A stretch of DNA of 64,000 nt from Anthonomus grandis grandis. Lineage: Eukaryota; Arthropoda; Insecta; Coleoptera; Curculionidae. Below, piece after piece: positions 20,729 to 32,710 of this stretch. The DNA is taken from the NCBI RefSeq assembly GCF_022605725.1, contig NC_065549.1, positions 31,945,690 to 32,009,689 of the forward strand, given 5' to 3'. The translations under genes were made by a program, and so were the position numbers. Each line of letters begins with the position of its first letter. Position 1 is the first letter of the stretch. The notes beneath the pieces are model-generated. The model was not told the DNA's origin, did not search any database, and worked only from the letters and a program-made list of their open reading frames with translations.

Positions 20729-21211
20729 TATAAGAAATTACATTAGAAAGTTCTACTATAGTATTAAAATGTTTCTAAAGCCACATTGCGTATTTGGTAT
20801 ATGTATATGATTATATATGCAATACTGTCAACCGGGGTTCTATCGGACGATGTGGTTATATTTCAAATTGCACGCGCTACAGGTGTTGGATGAAAGTTCG
20901 ATTACTAAAAAAAATATCCCTAGATTAACAGATAACCTACCAGTGGTACATGCGTTTTGCGATCGATCAGAAAATCAAGGTAGGCTCATAAAAAATTAAA
21001 TATTAGGGTCACTTTTTCGTTAAAATTGAGACAGCCAAATAGTGTGCTCTGGCCTGTGAACTCTGCGCATGATAGCTACAGGAGGAAAGGGATTATGATT
21101 TGTTTTAATTCTTATAAAGAACTCCATAACTTCAAAGTTTATTTTGCGTCCTGCGTTTTTGCATAAAATTAAAATTTACTGAAAATGTGTTTTTCGGGGG
21201 TAATATAGGAT

Positions 21212-22557
21212 ATGCCACGAAAACACCTTCATAAGCTGGGTACGCCTTATCGGGGCAATTATTCCCAAGACAGCATGGAAAGAGCATTAAAGGCCGTATT
21301 AGATGGTGGATATTCATTCGAGCAGATAGCAGAAATGCACGAGGTACCAAAAAGCACCCTTTACGATATTTACAGAGGTGAGCATTCTGACAAACTTAGG
21401 AGGGCCCCAATTTTGATAGTAAGTGAAGAGCGTTGGATAGTAGATGCCAAGACAATTGCAGGAAAATTCGGATATCCCTTTGAGAGACAAGTTACCAATG
21501 ATTTCGTGCGCCATTATTTTAGCAGTAAGGGCGTAAATATACAATGTTTTAACGATAATAACCTGGGGGTGACTCAAGGAGTTATCAGTCCGTAATTGTG
21601 AAAATATTAAACAAGTGAAAGCTGAAATCATAGAGACTTAATACATGAGTAAAAAATACTTTGAGTACTTGAACAAGACAATCCAGAATTTCACCTAAAG
21701 ACATTATTAATATGGATGAAACAAACCTAACAGATGATCCCGGTAAAAAAATAGTTGTTAGTCCTGGAGGAGAAAAGCATGCGCGAAGGATAATGGACTT
21801 TTCCAACATGTCAACGTCTGTTATGTTTGCTGCGGCTAGAGATGGCACTGGTTTACCTTCATATGTTGTGTACAAAAGTACAAAGCTCTACCCAGGCTAA
21901 ATAGAACGTGGTCCCAAAAACACGCAATATAACAGGACACTAAGTGGATGGACTCCATGTTTTAAGGACTGATTCCTCAAAACAGCCTTACCTTTCCTTA
22001 TCTGAAACGAAAGGAAGGCTAGAAGGTTCTTATTTGCGACAACCTGGCAAACTATTTTTCCTACCGTATTATCAAAAGTTGCACAAAAAACAATATTCGA
22101 TTTGTTTTTTTGCTAAAGAATTCGATACACCTATGTCAGCCCTGGACGTTGCAGTATTTGCATCTCTAAAACGGGTGTAGCGAGAAACTGATTCAATGAA
22201 AACGGACCCATAAAAAAGATGTTCCAAAATGTGTATTTTCTTCGCTGCTGAAGAAGCTTCTGAAAAAATCAAAGGATAGCATATCGAATAATATACGGTC
22301 TGGTTTCCGAGCATCCGGCATAATCCCATTTTATACAGAACAAGTTTTGAAAAGGATTCGGAAACAAGCAGTAGGAGGCACAAATGATGCAATGAGAGCG
22401 TCATTTACAGAAGTGATGAACGCGATTGTTGTTCCTTTGGATCAAACCACAACTAGACCCAAACGTAACTCGAAGATTAACGTCCCCGCTGGCAAATCGG
22501 TGGGTCTTGAAGACCTATGCGAAATAAATGGTGGTACGTCAACTGTATCTACCTCTT
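21212..22557 (+). pseudogene. pogo/Tigger-type transposase pseudogene
   Basis: Three separated open pieces belong to one pogo-family transposase. 21212-21595 has a psq-type helix-turn-helix (YSFEQIAEMHEVPKSTLYD) and the start of the second DNA-binding part (VDAKTIAGKFGYPF). 21712-21900 holds the first catalytic Asp in NMDETNLTDDPGKK and SSTSVMF-like sequence. 22100-22180 retains MSALDVAVFASLKRV, matching the usual LDV.FF.PLK box. 22290-22557 has the C-terminal RSGFRASGIIPF. The second Asp region is lost in frameshifts near 21900-22080. No terminal repeats could be identified, so the element limits are unknown. Confidence 0.82.
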
Positions 22558-22559
22558 AA

Positions 22560-25500
22560 GCAGATATCATTAATGAAAAGGCATCAGTCTTAATAAAATG
22601 CCAATAATGATACTACAAGCTCTGCGATCTTTTTAGAAAATGATAGTATTAACGACAGAATATTAAAAATATCGTTCGATATAACCCCGGTTGATAGTAA
22701 TTATACATTTGATTCTAAAAAAAAAATTCCAAAAATGTAAGAGACTGCAGGTAAAATACTTAAATATAAAGACCATTTAGAGTTGTAAGATTAAAAGTTT
22801 CAGGTAGAGGTTTTTCTTGAAGATTTTTATTGATCAAGAAACGAGGTTAAAATTAACGAAGTAATGATAGAAGAAGAAATTAACTTGTATTTTTTACGCT
22901 TTTCCTACAAATTTAATATATTCTTCCAGTGCGGTGTAAGAAATGTTTAAATTTTTGGATTATTCAAAAAAATTAAAAGATGAAAATTTGATATTATTGA
23001 AATAGAAGATGATATCATTTTTATAAGGGTTAGTTTTAAATGCGAACGCCAATTTAAAATCCCTGTTTTCCTAAACAAGCTTTGGTTTATTAGAAATAAA
23101 TAAGATGTTTAGAATTTACAGCAGTTTTATTAATTATGCTCTTAATAGCTTCTTCCACTGCATTATGGTTAGTACGTCGATAAAACCAAAATTATATCGA
23201 TGGATTTTCTAGACTTCTAAATTTCTTTGAAGTTTGAAAAATTGTGAAAAAATCAGAATTTTTTTATTGAAATAGTAATTGCACCTGTTAAAGGCACACA
23301 TTTTAAAAAACTTTTACATTTAAAAAAATATATATAATTGTTGGTAGCTAAACAGGTTCTAAGATACATTCAGTTTTATGCATATCAAACAGAAGACTCA
23401 ATAACTTGAGATGGAGTCAAACCATTTAAAAGCCATAGTAATTAGGATGGAGTACCTCTTTAAGTCAATTCGAGGCTGTTGCAAGGGTAAACTGTTAGGC
23501 TTGTTTTAAAGAATATAATTCTTAGGATTTCAGTTTTAGATCAACTTAGATCTGATGTACTCATTCTTTTAAAAATAAGGCATTGCTTACCTTTACCTTG
23601 AAGTTTACTTCTCTGCTTTGCCTAATTCCCCAACAAAGAAGATACAATAACAGCTATTTGTAGGTCTGATGATGTAGTCAGGCGAAAAACATAACCATAA
23701 TTTTAATTAAATGTTTTTGTGATGCAGTGAATTTTGACCACTTGTTTTGTTCTGCTTTTTGTTGCCAGGCAGTATTTTTACAAGAATAGATCGTTATTTC
23801 AATTAAGGTCAAATGAGCAAACAGCTACGCCCAGCAATGAGCTTGATAGTTCATAGTCAAAAATGAACAGCCAAGAATGTCAGACGATTATGAATTCAAA
23901 TTTATGTTAAACCTATTAAGCCAAATTACGCTACTGTCAAATTTATAGAATATAGAAAAGACTGTGATTACCATACATAAAATCAGCCACCATTAACGGT
24001 CTAGCAAGACCTATTGGTGGCAGAAATGACAGACGACGTTTTATAAGCGTTAGAACAAGAATGCCTAAAACTAAAAGAGAGTTTATGCATCGTTTAAAAA
24101 AAGAAGGAAATAGCTAAAATTATTAACTAAATTAAATTTTATCATGCCAATTATTGTAGAAAAATCTAATAGTAGATAAAGTGGAGAAGTTAGCAAAAAC
24201 GTTTTGAATAAAACTACCTACCTAACTACTTTCTAACTACTTGTATTTGGAAGTTCTTCCAAATATGTTATCTTTATGGAGTCTTGTTTACTTACTATAC
24301 TTTGACAGATCAACAATTTATTATAAGGAAATACTTTTTTGGTTAAAGCACTCTAAAGTTCACATAACAAGGTGAATAAAACGCCTACAAGAATATGACT
24401 ATACAAAAGATATGGAAAATGCGATATTCACCGAAATGCTAATGCTTTGTTTAGAAAACCTTAATAAAAAAAATACACATATATATTTGCCTTTATTTAG
24501 TTATGAATTTAAACTAATAGTCCGAAAGAATGGAATGCCGCTACTGCAATCCAGGATTAATAAATTTAGATTTTATAGCAGTGTACACCAGTGTATGTAT
24601 ACGTAGTACGTAGTACTTATTTTAATCTGGTTTAGAGATTGTCCAAAGCCAGCTTGAAAATTAAAATCAGTCAGGCAAGGCTCTACAATTAAACTGAATT
24701 TAATTCAGTTTACTGATTATTTGGATAGAGAAACATTGATAAAAAAAAACTTGATAGTTATGCCTTAAAAATATATTCTATAAATTCTTAAACCTGCATG
24801 CAATATTCACAAGCGCGTAGGAAACTGATACAGTATCTTGCTCGTCCTCGATGTAGGCAAACCCTTCTTATCAGCATTCATGTCACTGAAGCAATTTTAA
24901 AATTAAACTTTTCTAGGTATAGCTATGATATAGTATAAGGTTTTTTGTTTCGTTCTCGCGTGTACCTCAGGCTGTAATAAACTCCATTATCTATTTATTC
25001 TCCTTAGCCTAATACTTCGCTGCACCGAACTAGCAGCTTGTAGATATAGGTCTTTGGCAATTTCTTGTTCCATTTTTAAAAGATGACAGGTAACTACATA
25101 AGAACTACGTAAGCTCGCTTTCAATATTAGTATACGCTTTTATCATTATAGAACCGATAATTTTGGCATTTAGCTTCTCGGTATATATAAAAAATAGTGA
25201 GACTTGACATCTCGGGCTGATGCATTTGCTATTTGAGTTTTATGCTTACTTTATGTGCTATGTGAAATTTAGTCGCTAGTTGGTAAATGTATACTAATTC
25301 CTGTTTAAATAAAAGTTTGTCAAATAAAAAAAAACCTTTTAAAAATCGCAAATAAAAATAAAAAGTGGTAAATAACAACCTGCTAACTGCTATCTTAATT
25401 TAATCTCTAAAAAAATGCAAAAATAAAATTTATTATTCAGGTAGAATTTATTAAAGTATTTACTGTACAATTAATAACAAAAAAGAGTATCAATTACCCT

Positions 25501-25580
25501 TTTTTATTAGTATCTATCAATCATTTATGCATTTGGTATATTTCATTTCATACATTGAAATCTTAAAGTTTTTAACAATT
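22560..25580. other. long AT-rich stretch without recognised genes
   Basis: Three kilobases without a domain I can name. Open frames such as 24412-24606 (+) are short and compositionally random. Slightly GC-richer blocks at 23960-24060 and 24790-25060 show no motif. Confidence 0.55.
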
Positions 25581-25586
25581 TCCAAA

Positions 25587-25850
25587 ATGACGTTTACCTT
25601 ACAAGAAAGAATTAAAATTATTGTTTTTTACATTAGAAACAATAATTACACTGCAAGATTAAATAAAATTGATCCTGAACATTTTTTGACTCATAAATGT
25701 GTGGTAGAATTGTGGACAAAATTTATAGAAACCGGATCACTTGGCAACAAAAAACGTGAAAGAGTATGACCTGTACCAAATAAAAATGTTGAAGTTGCAG
25801 TCCTTGGTCATGTTGCTGGTACTGGCCTGAGTATGGAATATATTACAACG
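25587..25850 (+). pseudogene. mariner-like transposase N-terminal fragment
   Basis: The frame at 25587-25766 (MTFTLQERIKIIVFYIRNNN ... KCVVELWTKFIETGSLGNKK) matches the N-terminal helix-turn-helix region common to mariner-like transposases of insects (DUF4817-type). A TGA then follows and the same frame continues with PVPNKNVEVAVLGHV before decaying. No catalytic domain follows. It is a small orphan fragment. Confidence 0.65.
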
Positions 25851-25914
25851 ATCAGATATACAATTGTTATCATCACCTTTTTTTCCATGCAATTTTGGAA
25901 ATCATAGTTCTAGT

Positions 25915-27092
25915 AAAGTTATTCGTGCAATTAACTTACCTATGGTTTGTATGACAAGGTTGCGGTTTGCCATGTTTTGGTAGTGGTGATTTAGGGTTGT
26001 CCTCTGATATTGGGTATCGATTTTTGGAAAACTATTGGTACCATTCCTGATTTGCAGAATGGTTGTTGGTATTTTGGTGAGCCATCTCGGGAAATCTCTA
26101 TCACTAAAACTGTTATTTCTCATGAAACCTTAACCCCAGAACAGCGATCAGCATTGGATAAATTGACTTCGAAATACTTTTCTTTAATGGGTGGTAAGCT
26201 TGATCGTAGAGATTTAGTGAAACATCAGATTAATACTGGTAATGCCCAATACATTCGTTTGCGACCTTATAAATACTCAGCAGCCACTCTAACTTAGAAC
26301 ATTGAAAGGCTAAAATTAGTTAACAACAACTTTATTTGAGTTCAACATGTGCACAGGGGCAAGAGGGGTGTTTTGTTTATAAACATATTCATCACTAATA
26401 AAGTACGTTAAAAAATGCATAAAGAGTTCATAAACGGTAATATTGTTTATAATTTAAATTAAAATTTATTAATAGTAAATGTTTTTTCACAACGTCACTG
26501 GTAAAGATTACTTGTGTCCATCAAATCAATAATGCGATCGAGCGGCATTGCGATGTTGATGCCTTTTTCTCTGATATGCGTTATTTACGTTCATTTAACT
26601 TTAAATGTTGACTCCTTTATATATAGAGTATTTTATCATATTTTTTGAAAAAAAAATGCATTTGACGTCATTGCATCAGAGATGTTGCAAGCAAACAAAC
26701 TGCCCATAGTTAAGCTAATTCTAGCCTTTCAATATTCTAAGCACTCTAAAGCTTATCGACGACGAAGTTGATAACATGCTAAAACCCGACATTATCGAAC
26801 CATCACATTCTACCTGGTCTTTCCCTGCCTTAGTAGTACCAAAAGTAATGGCAAATGGAGATTTGGCGTGGACTATCGAAAACTAAATTCTGTTACAGCT
26901 AAGCATCCTTATCCGATCCCTTTTATTAATATTATTTTGGACAAATTAAGAAATGCAAAGTATCTTACTTCATTAGATACCAACTCCGCATATTGGCAAA
27001 TCAAGGTTGATAAACACTCACGTGATAAAACTAGTTTTTCTTTCCCTGGTTGAGGACTTTACCGATTTAAGAGAGTGCCGTTTGGGCTGACG
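25915..27092 (+). pseudogene. Ty3/gypsy pol fragment (protease end to RT), split by a MITE
   Basis: Starting near 25915 a degraded protease end leads into GIDFWKTIGTIPDL (26012), the linker typical of gypsy elements, and then ALDKLTSKYF and VKHQINTGNAQYIRLRPY before the MITE at 26293. After the MITE the RT resumes: KWRFGVDYRKLNSV, then LTSLDTNSAYWQIKVD (first catalytic Asp), a stop, and LYRFKRVPFGL, where similarity ends at about 27092. The catalytic YxDD, RNase H and integrase are absent. The piece is truncated on both sides. Confidence 0.85.
26293..26741. mobile_element. 449-bp MITE (family copy A) with 8-bp target duplication
   Basis: Inverted ends: CTTAGAACATTGAAAGGCTA at left; reverse complement of right end CTTAGAATATTGAAAGGCTA. 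The 8-bp direct duplication CACTCTAA flanks it (26285-26292 and 26742-26749). It lies inside the gypsy fragment and interrupts its frame. The duplication length fits hAT or P-type transposition; no transposase is present. A longer relative lies at 53617-58297. Confidence 0.92.
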
Positions 27093-27790
27093 ATTGGAAG
27101 CCCGCGATGGGCTATTCCTCACGAGATAGGGCATAAGGCAAGATCTTGAGTTGACGGGGCTAAGGCCGCCGAAATATAGACGTGGTAGGCTTCAGGAATA
27201 AACCGTTGGAGCGTTACCACTGCTGGGTCATGGACGGCGGCTAGTTCTTCATAAATAAGGAATCGAAATTTCGAGAGGGTATCTAACCAATAACGACCAT
27301 TCTGCTTCCAAAAATATCTAATCAAAAGTAAAGAAATACCAGTGATAATTAGTTTCGGATATTAATTTCATTCAAAAGATGCTGGCGGAGAGAGATAATA
27401 TTGGATTTGTTTCACATAGTAACTTAACTTTCCTCCGTCACAGCTGACAGTATGATTGACTTCAAGGGAAGCAGAAGCTGTAAAGACCCGCAGATGCGCC
27501 GCAGGACTGCTTAAGCAGTAATCCAAAAGACATCTGGGTGCAAGGACTTCGCTTGTTCTTTTATGGGTATAGCTGCCATGGGCCCAACCCATTGATTACG
27601 AATGAGCTAATTATAGAGTGTCTAGTAGAGAATATAGATACGGGAAAAATTTGAATGATTTGATTCGCTGCGCCACTGGTATCAGCTTTACTAAATCGAT
27701 TAACCAACTCATTTGCCATCCTATCTTCTCCAAGCAAAGCAAATTTCATTTATTATAACAAAGAATTGAAGTGGTGATAACATTGATAGT
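27093..27790. other. GC-richer segment of unknown origin
   Basis: This follows the abrupt end of the gypsy RT. Base composition is clearly less AT-rich than around it. On the minus strand short adjacent open pieces occur (27749-27561, 27592-27368, 27325-27119) that could be one decayed coding sequence, but I recognise no domain. It may be an LTR or gene fragment. Confidence 0.4.
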
Positions 27791-28123
27791 ATTTTAAAGA
27801 AAAATCTCGGTGAATTTTATTAAAAATCGAAAGCGATATAAATTCAGTAAGAAAATTTTTTAACAAGGTAATTTTTAAATATCATAACCAATAAAATCTT
27901 AATCAATAGAATAAACATTAGGATTCCACAGATCCCGTTTAAAGCGTACTTAATCCTGTAACACAGCTACAGTTTCAGGCGTATCCCGAAGCAGCGTTCA
28001 CCGAATTTTAACAACACATAATCAGGAGGAAAGAAAGGTTCAGGAAATAAACGAAGTTGACTTAATAAATAAACGAAGTGATGGGGCTATATTTAACATT
28101 CTGTGCACCACTAGTGAATTATT
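27791..28123. other. AT-rich spacer
   Basis: No gene recognised. It lies beyond the 3' end of the minus-strand LINE. Confidence 0.5.
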
Positions 28124-29490
28124 AATTTATTTATTTACATCACTCAACAGAGAAACTCCAATAATGGAGTGGAAACGATGTATATAAACATGAAATCATC
28201 TTATCATAATAAAATTAATATTACAGATATGATACATTGTTAATAAATATATAAAAAAGAAGAAAACAAGCATTATCTAAACTAAGCGAATTCTTTTCAT
28301 TTCGGCAAGGCTACAGTTAAATATATCGCATTGATTCTGTATAGAGTTGTATGTATTGCAAGCTCTACGTATAGACGAACATTTTGTAATGTTGGTTCGA
28401 GGTATTGAAAGGTAGAAAGTTTGAGAACTGCGAGCTGATAGCCGAGGAGTGTGTAAATTTAGAAGTTGCAAGATCTCTGGCGAGTCAATTAGGCCATTAT
28501 ATAATTTATGTAAGAACTGTAAATCTGCCAAATCCCTTTTTTCCTGTAAGAATTTTATCAGAAATCTTTTAAGCAAACGATCATGTGAGATGCCGATTTT
28601 TGGGTACACTCTTTCGCATTTAAACCAAAGGAATTTAAGAAATTTTCGCTGTATATTTTCGAGCTCTTGAATATGGTTCTCATAGTATGGCGACCAGACC
28701 TGGGAAGAATATTCCAAAATCGAACGAACATAGATAAAGTACAGGAGTTTAATGCTAGAGATATTGCCAAAGAATGGTGAGTTCCTGATAATAAAACCCA
28801 GCATTTTATAACTTCTTTTAATGGTATCTTCGATATGAAAACCAAATGAAAGTGAGCTATCAAAAATGACTCCCAAGTCTTTGAAGTGGGTTGATCTTGG
28901 TAGTATCACATAGGAGGAGACCTCACAGCATTTAGAGGCATTTAGAGGCAAGTTGTTATTCTTGCACCATTCATTCACTGAGTTAATGGCTGCTTGGAGT
29001 TTAATGCAGTCCTTAATAGTATCAATTCTACAGTATAATTTTGTATGATCACAGTATAATAAGCTGTTTACTTCTAGTTCCTTAGAATTGGTATTAATAA
29101 AAGAGTTTAAAAGTAGAGGTCTTAATATGGAGCATTATAGTACGCCCGAAGGAGCGACTATTTCAGTTGAGCTGTGTCCAAAGCATTCAATATGTTGAGG
29201 AGGTTTAGTGAGATAAGAAAAGATAAGAGAAGTTAAATGAGATGAAAACCCAAATTGGTCAGAAAGATTTGATATAAGCATGGAATGGTTAAGACGGTCG
29301 AAAGCTTTAGAGAAATCTGTATAGACTACATACTTGAGAATTATCATTTATAGTTCTGACATAAATTCCGTGATCGTAATAAGATTAGTGGTAGTAGATC
29401 TACCCTTCATGAAGCCAGGCTGTCTAGTGTCTATAAGATGTTTTATAGGAATCGTACTGGTTCGCTTTACTAGTTCGTATAGCCTGTACG
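28124..29490 (-). pseudogene. 5'-truncated LINE (jockey-like RT and 3' end)
   Basis: On the minus strand the RT begins at about 29490 (IPIKHLIDTRQPGFMKGRST), shifts frame near 29347, and continues with VVYTDFSKAFDRLNHSM (first RT Asp). A decayed YADD-type box follows (LLYCDHTKLY, near 29055), and then a long intact C-terminal frame at 28978-28277 (FKDLGVIFDSSLSF, RSILEYSSQVWSPYYE). After the stop come about 150 bases and an AAATAAATAAAT tail at 28124-28135, marking the 3' end. The 5' truncation is typical of target-primed insertion. Confidence 0.85.
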
Positions 29491-30184
29491 CAGTCATCAT
29501 TTCCTCGAATTGCACAACGAGGTCCAGAGGCGGAAGGCTCAGCAGAGTCTCAAGCGCTCTAGTTGGCGCCGTCCGCATGGAACCCGTTATGCTGAGACAT
29601 GCAAGACGTTGGACTCTGTCCAGTTGAGCACGAATTTTCGCTTTCTCCGTACATGGCCACCAAATGATAGCCCCGTATGTGAGAAGAGGTCTCACAATGC
29701 GCGAGTAGATCCAGTGGAGGATCTTAGGAGACAGACCCCAGGTATTGCCGAAAGCCTGGCTGCAGGCCCATAGCGCGCAGGTGGCCTTCTTCATTCTGGT
29801 GTCTGCATTATCGTGCCAGGAGAGTTTGGGATCCAACTTGATTCCCAGAAATCGAACTGTTCTGGAGTAATGCAGCTGCACGCCACCTAGAGATATAACA
29901 GGGGGCGTGCCAAAGTTACGTCTCCTCGTGAATAGTAGGAGTTCTGCTTTTTTGGGGTTAATCCTGAGACCCCCCGAGAGGCACCATATGTCCACCATAC
30001 GTAGGGCTCTCATCATTGGGCCCCGCATTGAGACGGCGTCTTTCCCTGGACAAAGGATTACCAGATCATCAGCGGCCTGTGTGTATAGGCCAGCATTGTT
30101 TAAAAGATTTATCAGGCTGTCGACCACAAGGCACCACAAGGTAGGGGATAATACACCTCCTTGCGGGCAGCCCTTAGCCGCCAA
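29490..30184 (-). pseudogene. LINE ORF2, reverse transcriptase C-terminal half
   Basis: Begins with the RT box GCPQGGVLSPTLWCLVVD, followed by the catalytic block QAADDLVILCPGKD (a Tyr-to-Ala variant of YADD) and the thumb region INPKKAELLLFTRRRN, VRFLGIKLDPKLSW. The element's own sequence ends near AYRLYELVKR; from there the open frame runs on, by chance in frame, into the neighbouring jockey-like LINE. The separation from the N-terminal RT half is a stop or frameshift at about 30200. Confidence 0.85.
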
Positions 30185-30208
30185 CGTTTCGACAATCTCG
30201 TTGTTGAG

Positions 30209-30940
30209 CTAGGCAGATACATGACGTTTCGAGAGCATGACCTCTATCCAGCTAACCAAACAGGGTTCTGAGCCGCGGCTCTCGAGTGCTTGGCAGATTA
30301 ATGCAAAAGGGGGGTTGTCAAACGCCCCTTCAATGTCTAGAAACGCACCCAGACAGGCCTTGCCACTACCCAGAGCACCCTCCACCTTCCTAACGAGGTG
30401 GTGTAGGGCCAGGTCCGTGGATTTGCCCGCCTGATAGGCGTATTGGTGCACATGCAGTGGTTTGTTGACCAGGATGCTTTCCTTAAGGTATTGATCATTC
30501 AGCCTCTCCATCGCCTTCAGCATAAAGCTAGTAAGGCTAATAGGTCGGTACGATTTGGGATCTGTAAAATCGCTTTTTCCGGGTTTCGGAATTAAGACGA
30601 CTTTCACTTGACGCCATAACTTTGGGACGTAGCCCTGAGCAAGGGACGACCTGAATAGTCTGACTATGTGTGGGGTTAGTACTTCTAACCCGTTTTGCAA
30701 AAGGCATGGATAAAATCCATCCATGCCCGGAGATTTGAAGGCGGGGAATGTCTTGATTGCCCATTTTACCCTCTCGTAGGTAATTATTCTTCTAGCAGTC
30801 TTGAACTCTAAGCGAATCGGAGCCCGAGAACAGCTAGGAGGATCGCGAGATGAGTTGGAGTCTGGAAAGTGAGTGCACAGCATGACCTCCAGTGACTCAT
30901 TGGTAGTAAAGCCGCCATCTGGAAGTGACAGCGACCCCAA
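30209..30940 (-). pseudogene. LINE ORF2, reverse transcriptase N-terminal half
   Basis: Contains FPAFKSPGMDGFYPCLLQ, VVLIPKPGKSDFTDPKSYRP and the first catalytic Asp region CLGAFLDIEGAFDNPPF. The frame stops at 30209, just before the GCPQGGVLSP box found in the next frame. The linker upstream (to about 31440) joins it to the endonuclease. Confidence 0.87.
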
Positions 30941-30952
30941 TTTAGTTCCAGG

Positions 30953-31471
30953 TTACTTGGACAGTACTTTCCACAGTCGTGCTGTGGATGGTGTGTTTTC
31001 AACGTCATCGCAGAACTGCCTCCAGCACTGTCTTTTGGAGTCCCTGAGTGTCTTTTTGTATTGCCTTTGAGCTGCGTGGAACGCATCCCAGTCAGTGGCA
31101 AGCTTAGTGCGCTCAGCCCTGCGAAGGAGCCGACGCGTAGTGTCACAGTGCTTTTCCGTGTTCCTGTTCCACCAGGCATTCTTGGCATTGGCAGGTCTCC
31201 GTCTGAGGGGACAGCTGCCCTCGAATGCCGCGACTATCGCACGAGTCAGGTTGACAGTCCCGATCTCTGTGTCGGCCGGAAGTGTGTATCTTGCCGGCAT
31301 GTCCGCAAGACCACCGACTAGTTCCTCTCGAAAGTGGTCCCAGTCAGTGCACCTTGGGTTTCTGTAGGCTGGGGTATCGCACCGAGCCTGCTTCTTTAAT
31401 TCAAAAAGAATGTGCCTGTGATCCGACATTGTGACCTCAAGGGACACTTTCCATGAGCTGAAAAGGTTCAC
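30953..31471 (-). pseudogene. LINE ORF2, end of endonuclease and linker
   Basis: Starts with the last endonuclease box, TMSDHRHILFEL, where SDH is the catalytic His-containing motif. An Arg-rich linker follows (LRRRPANAKNAWWNRN, WRQFCDDVENTPSTARLW), a region conserved before the RT in APE-type LINEs. Confidence 0.82.
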
Positions 31472-31786
31472 AGTACTAGGTGAACAGATAGTAAGAGCAA
31501 TAATTGATTGACCCCTATTGCAGTAGAAAGATGGAACACTGCCTCGGTCGAGTAGTTCTAGGTCATTTCAGCACAGGGAGCGGCCTCTTGGGTTCTCATC
31601 TCCGCATCTTCAAAGGCCGTGATGTGAATTCGAATCGCAGCCCATGAGAAGCGGGAGACCCAAGTTTTCACAGTATTTGACCACCGCAGTGACGGTGAGG
31701 GGAGGGGGGTGATTCAATTTTGATGGGAAAGTAGGCAGAGCAGACTACCAGATCCTTTCCCGTGTCCATTGACAGTTTGACGGATA

Positions 31787-32035
31787 CTAGATCCCTTGTA
31801 CAGAGAGGAGAAAGCACCGCACATTCCTAGTAAGGATGATTGCGCGGGGATTCTCACAAGGTACATGTTTATGTATTGTGCCGCCATTTAAACCTAGGCT
31901 TTTAACAGAGCCCTGGTAAGTCCAGGTCTCCTGTAATAAGGCGACGTCGATATGGAGCTCAGTGAGCCTTTTGCACAGAACAGCGGTGGATGCTCTTTTA
32001 TGCTGTAGATTCGCCTGCAGAAATGTTAAAGGCAT
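31787..32035 (-). pseudogene. LINE ORF2, start of APE-type endonuclease
   Basis: MPLTFLQANLQHKRAST is the usual first block (Asn of the active site), followed by DVALLQETWTYQGSVKSL with the catalytic Glu. The start is the ATG at 32035. Between 31787 and 31471 the domain continues through frameshifts and stops. Confidence 0.83.
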
Positions 32036-32071
32036 GCTGCATGGTGTGGGGATAGGTGACTGCCAGCATGC

Positions 32072-32677
32072 TTAGTCCTTGGAGCTGGAAGGGCCATCGT
32101 CTACGGATAGCCCTGGCTCCTCGGAAGCTGCGGTATCAGCAGTAGTGGCCTTTTCTAAGTCGGCGGCTGAGGGCCCAGGGGCCACTGTGGAAGTAGCCAC
32201 CCTGGTGTCATCAGCCGCTTTCTTGCTCTTGATAAGGGAGATAGAGGCCCTGGTGATGCTATAAAATAGCGAGCCCTGTCTCTGCCTTATCGTCTTGGCC
32301 GATCCCTCATCCACCCCCACCACCAGCCTGAGGTTCTTAGCCTCTTCCTTGCGCTCCCACACTCTCCACTGGGAGCATGGGAGGCCAGGATTTTGAAGCT
32401 CCAGAAGCCTCAGGGTGTCCTTGTCAGACTTATGTCTAATACCCGGGATCCTTAAGATGGCCCGGCGTAAGCGAAGCGTGGAGGGATCCACTGTTGTCAG
32501 CGTGACCCCCTCCCAAGGGGACAGATCTGGGAGTGCCCCACGGAGCCACTCCAGACTTTCCTGGTTCGCGGCCGTTAACAGAATGTGGTTCCTGATCATC
32601 TGCGGTGGATGGAATTGCAGTGACTGTGTCTCACTGCCGGACGAAGTCCGCAGTATGGCCTCAGTCACCGAGTCCAC
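32072..32677 (-). pseudogene. LINE ORF1, C-terminal part
   Basis: An open frame of 201 residues, in frame upstream to about 32710 (GFTGEQLLQFVDSVTEAI). It contains a fold-like segment (VDPSTLRLRRAILRIPG, LRLLELQNPGLPCSQWRVW) resembling the DUF4780-type domain found in ORF1 of insect LINEs, then an Ala/Ser/Thr-rich tail. It stops 36 bases before the ORF2 ATG. The N-terminal part of ORF1 is missing. Confidence 0.75.
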
Positions 32678-32710
32678 GAATTGTAGCAGCTGTTCGCCAG
32701 TGAAACCGAC

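Larger units (their letters stand above)
18900..20790 (-). pseudogene. non-LTR retrotransposon RT relic, split by a mariner
   Basis: On the minus strand a degraded reverse transcriptase is visible on both sides of the transposon at 19536-20728. Upstream is a CGFRN-like block near 20780. Downstream is VLVLDFFKAFNTINHD (RT Asp motif, 19440-19487), followed by a degenerate counterpart of the conserved box before the YADD motif near 19290-19330. Many stops are present. The clade cannot be set; it is an APE-type LINE by general resemblance. Confidence 0.65.
29490..32710 (-). mobile_element. second LINE (APE-type), ORF1 end plus ORF2, 3'-truncated
   Basis: GC-richer than its surroundings, this element reads on the minus strand from a truncated ORF1 (32677-32072) through the endonuclease (32035-31440) to the RT (30940-29490). 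There it is cut off where the jockey-like LINE begins. It is broken by several frameshifts. The GC content and FLDIEGAFDN-type RT motif mark a lineage different from the adjoining LINE. Confidence 0.88.
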
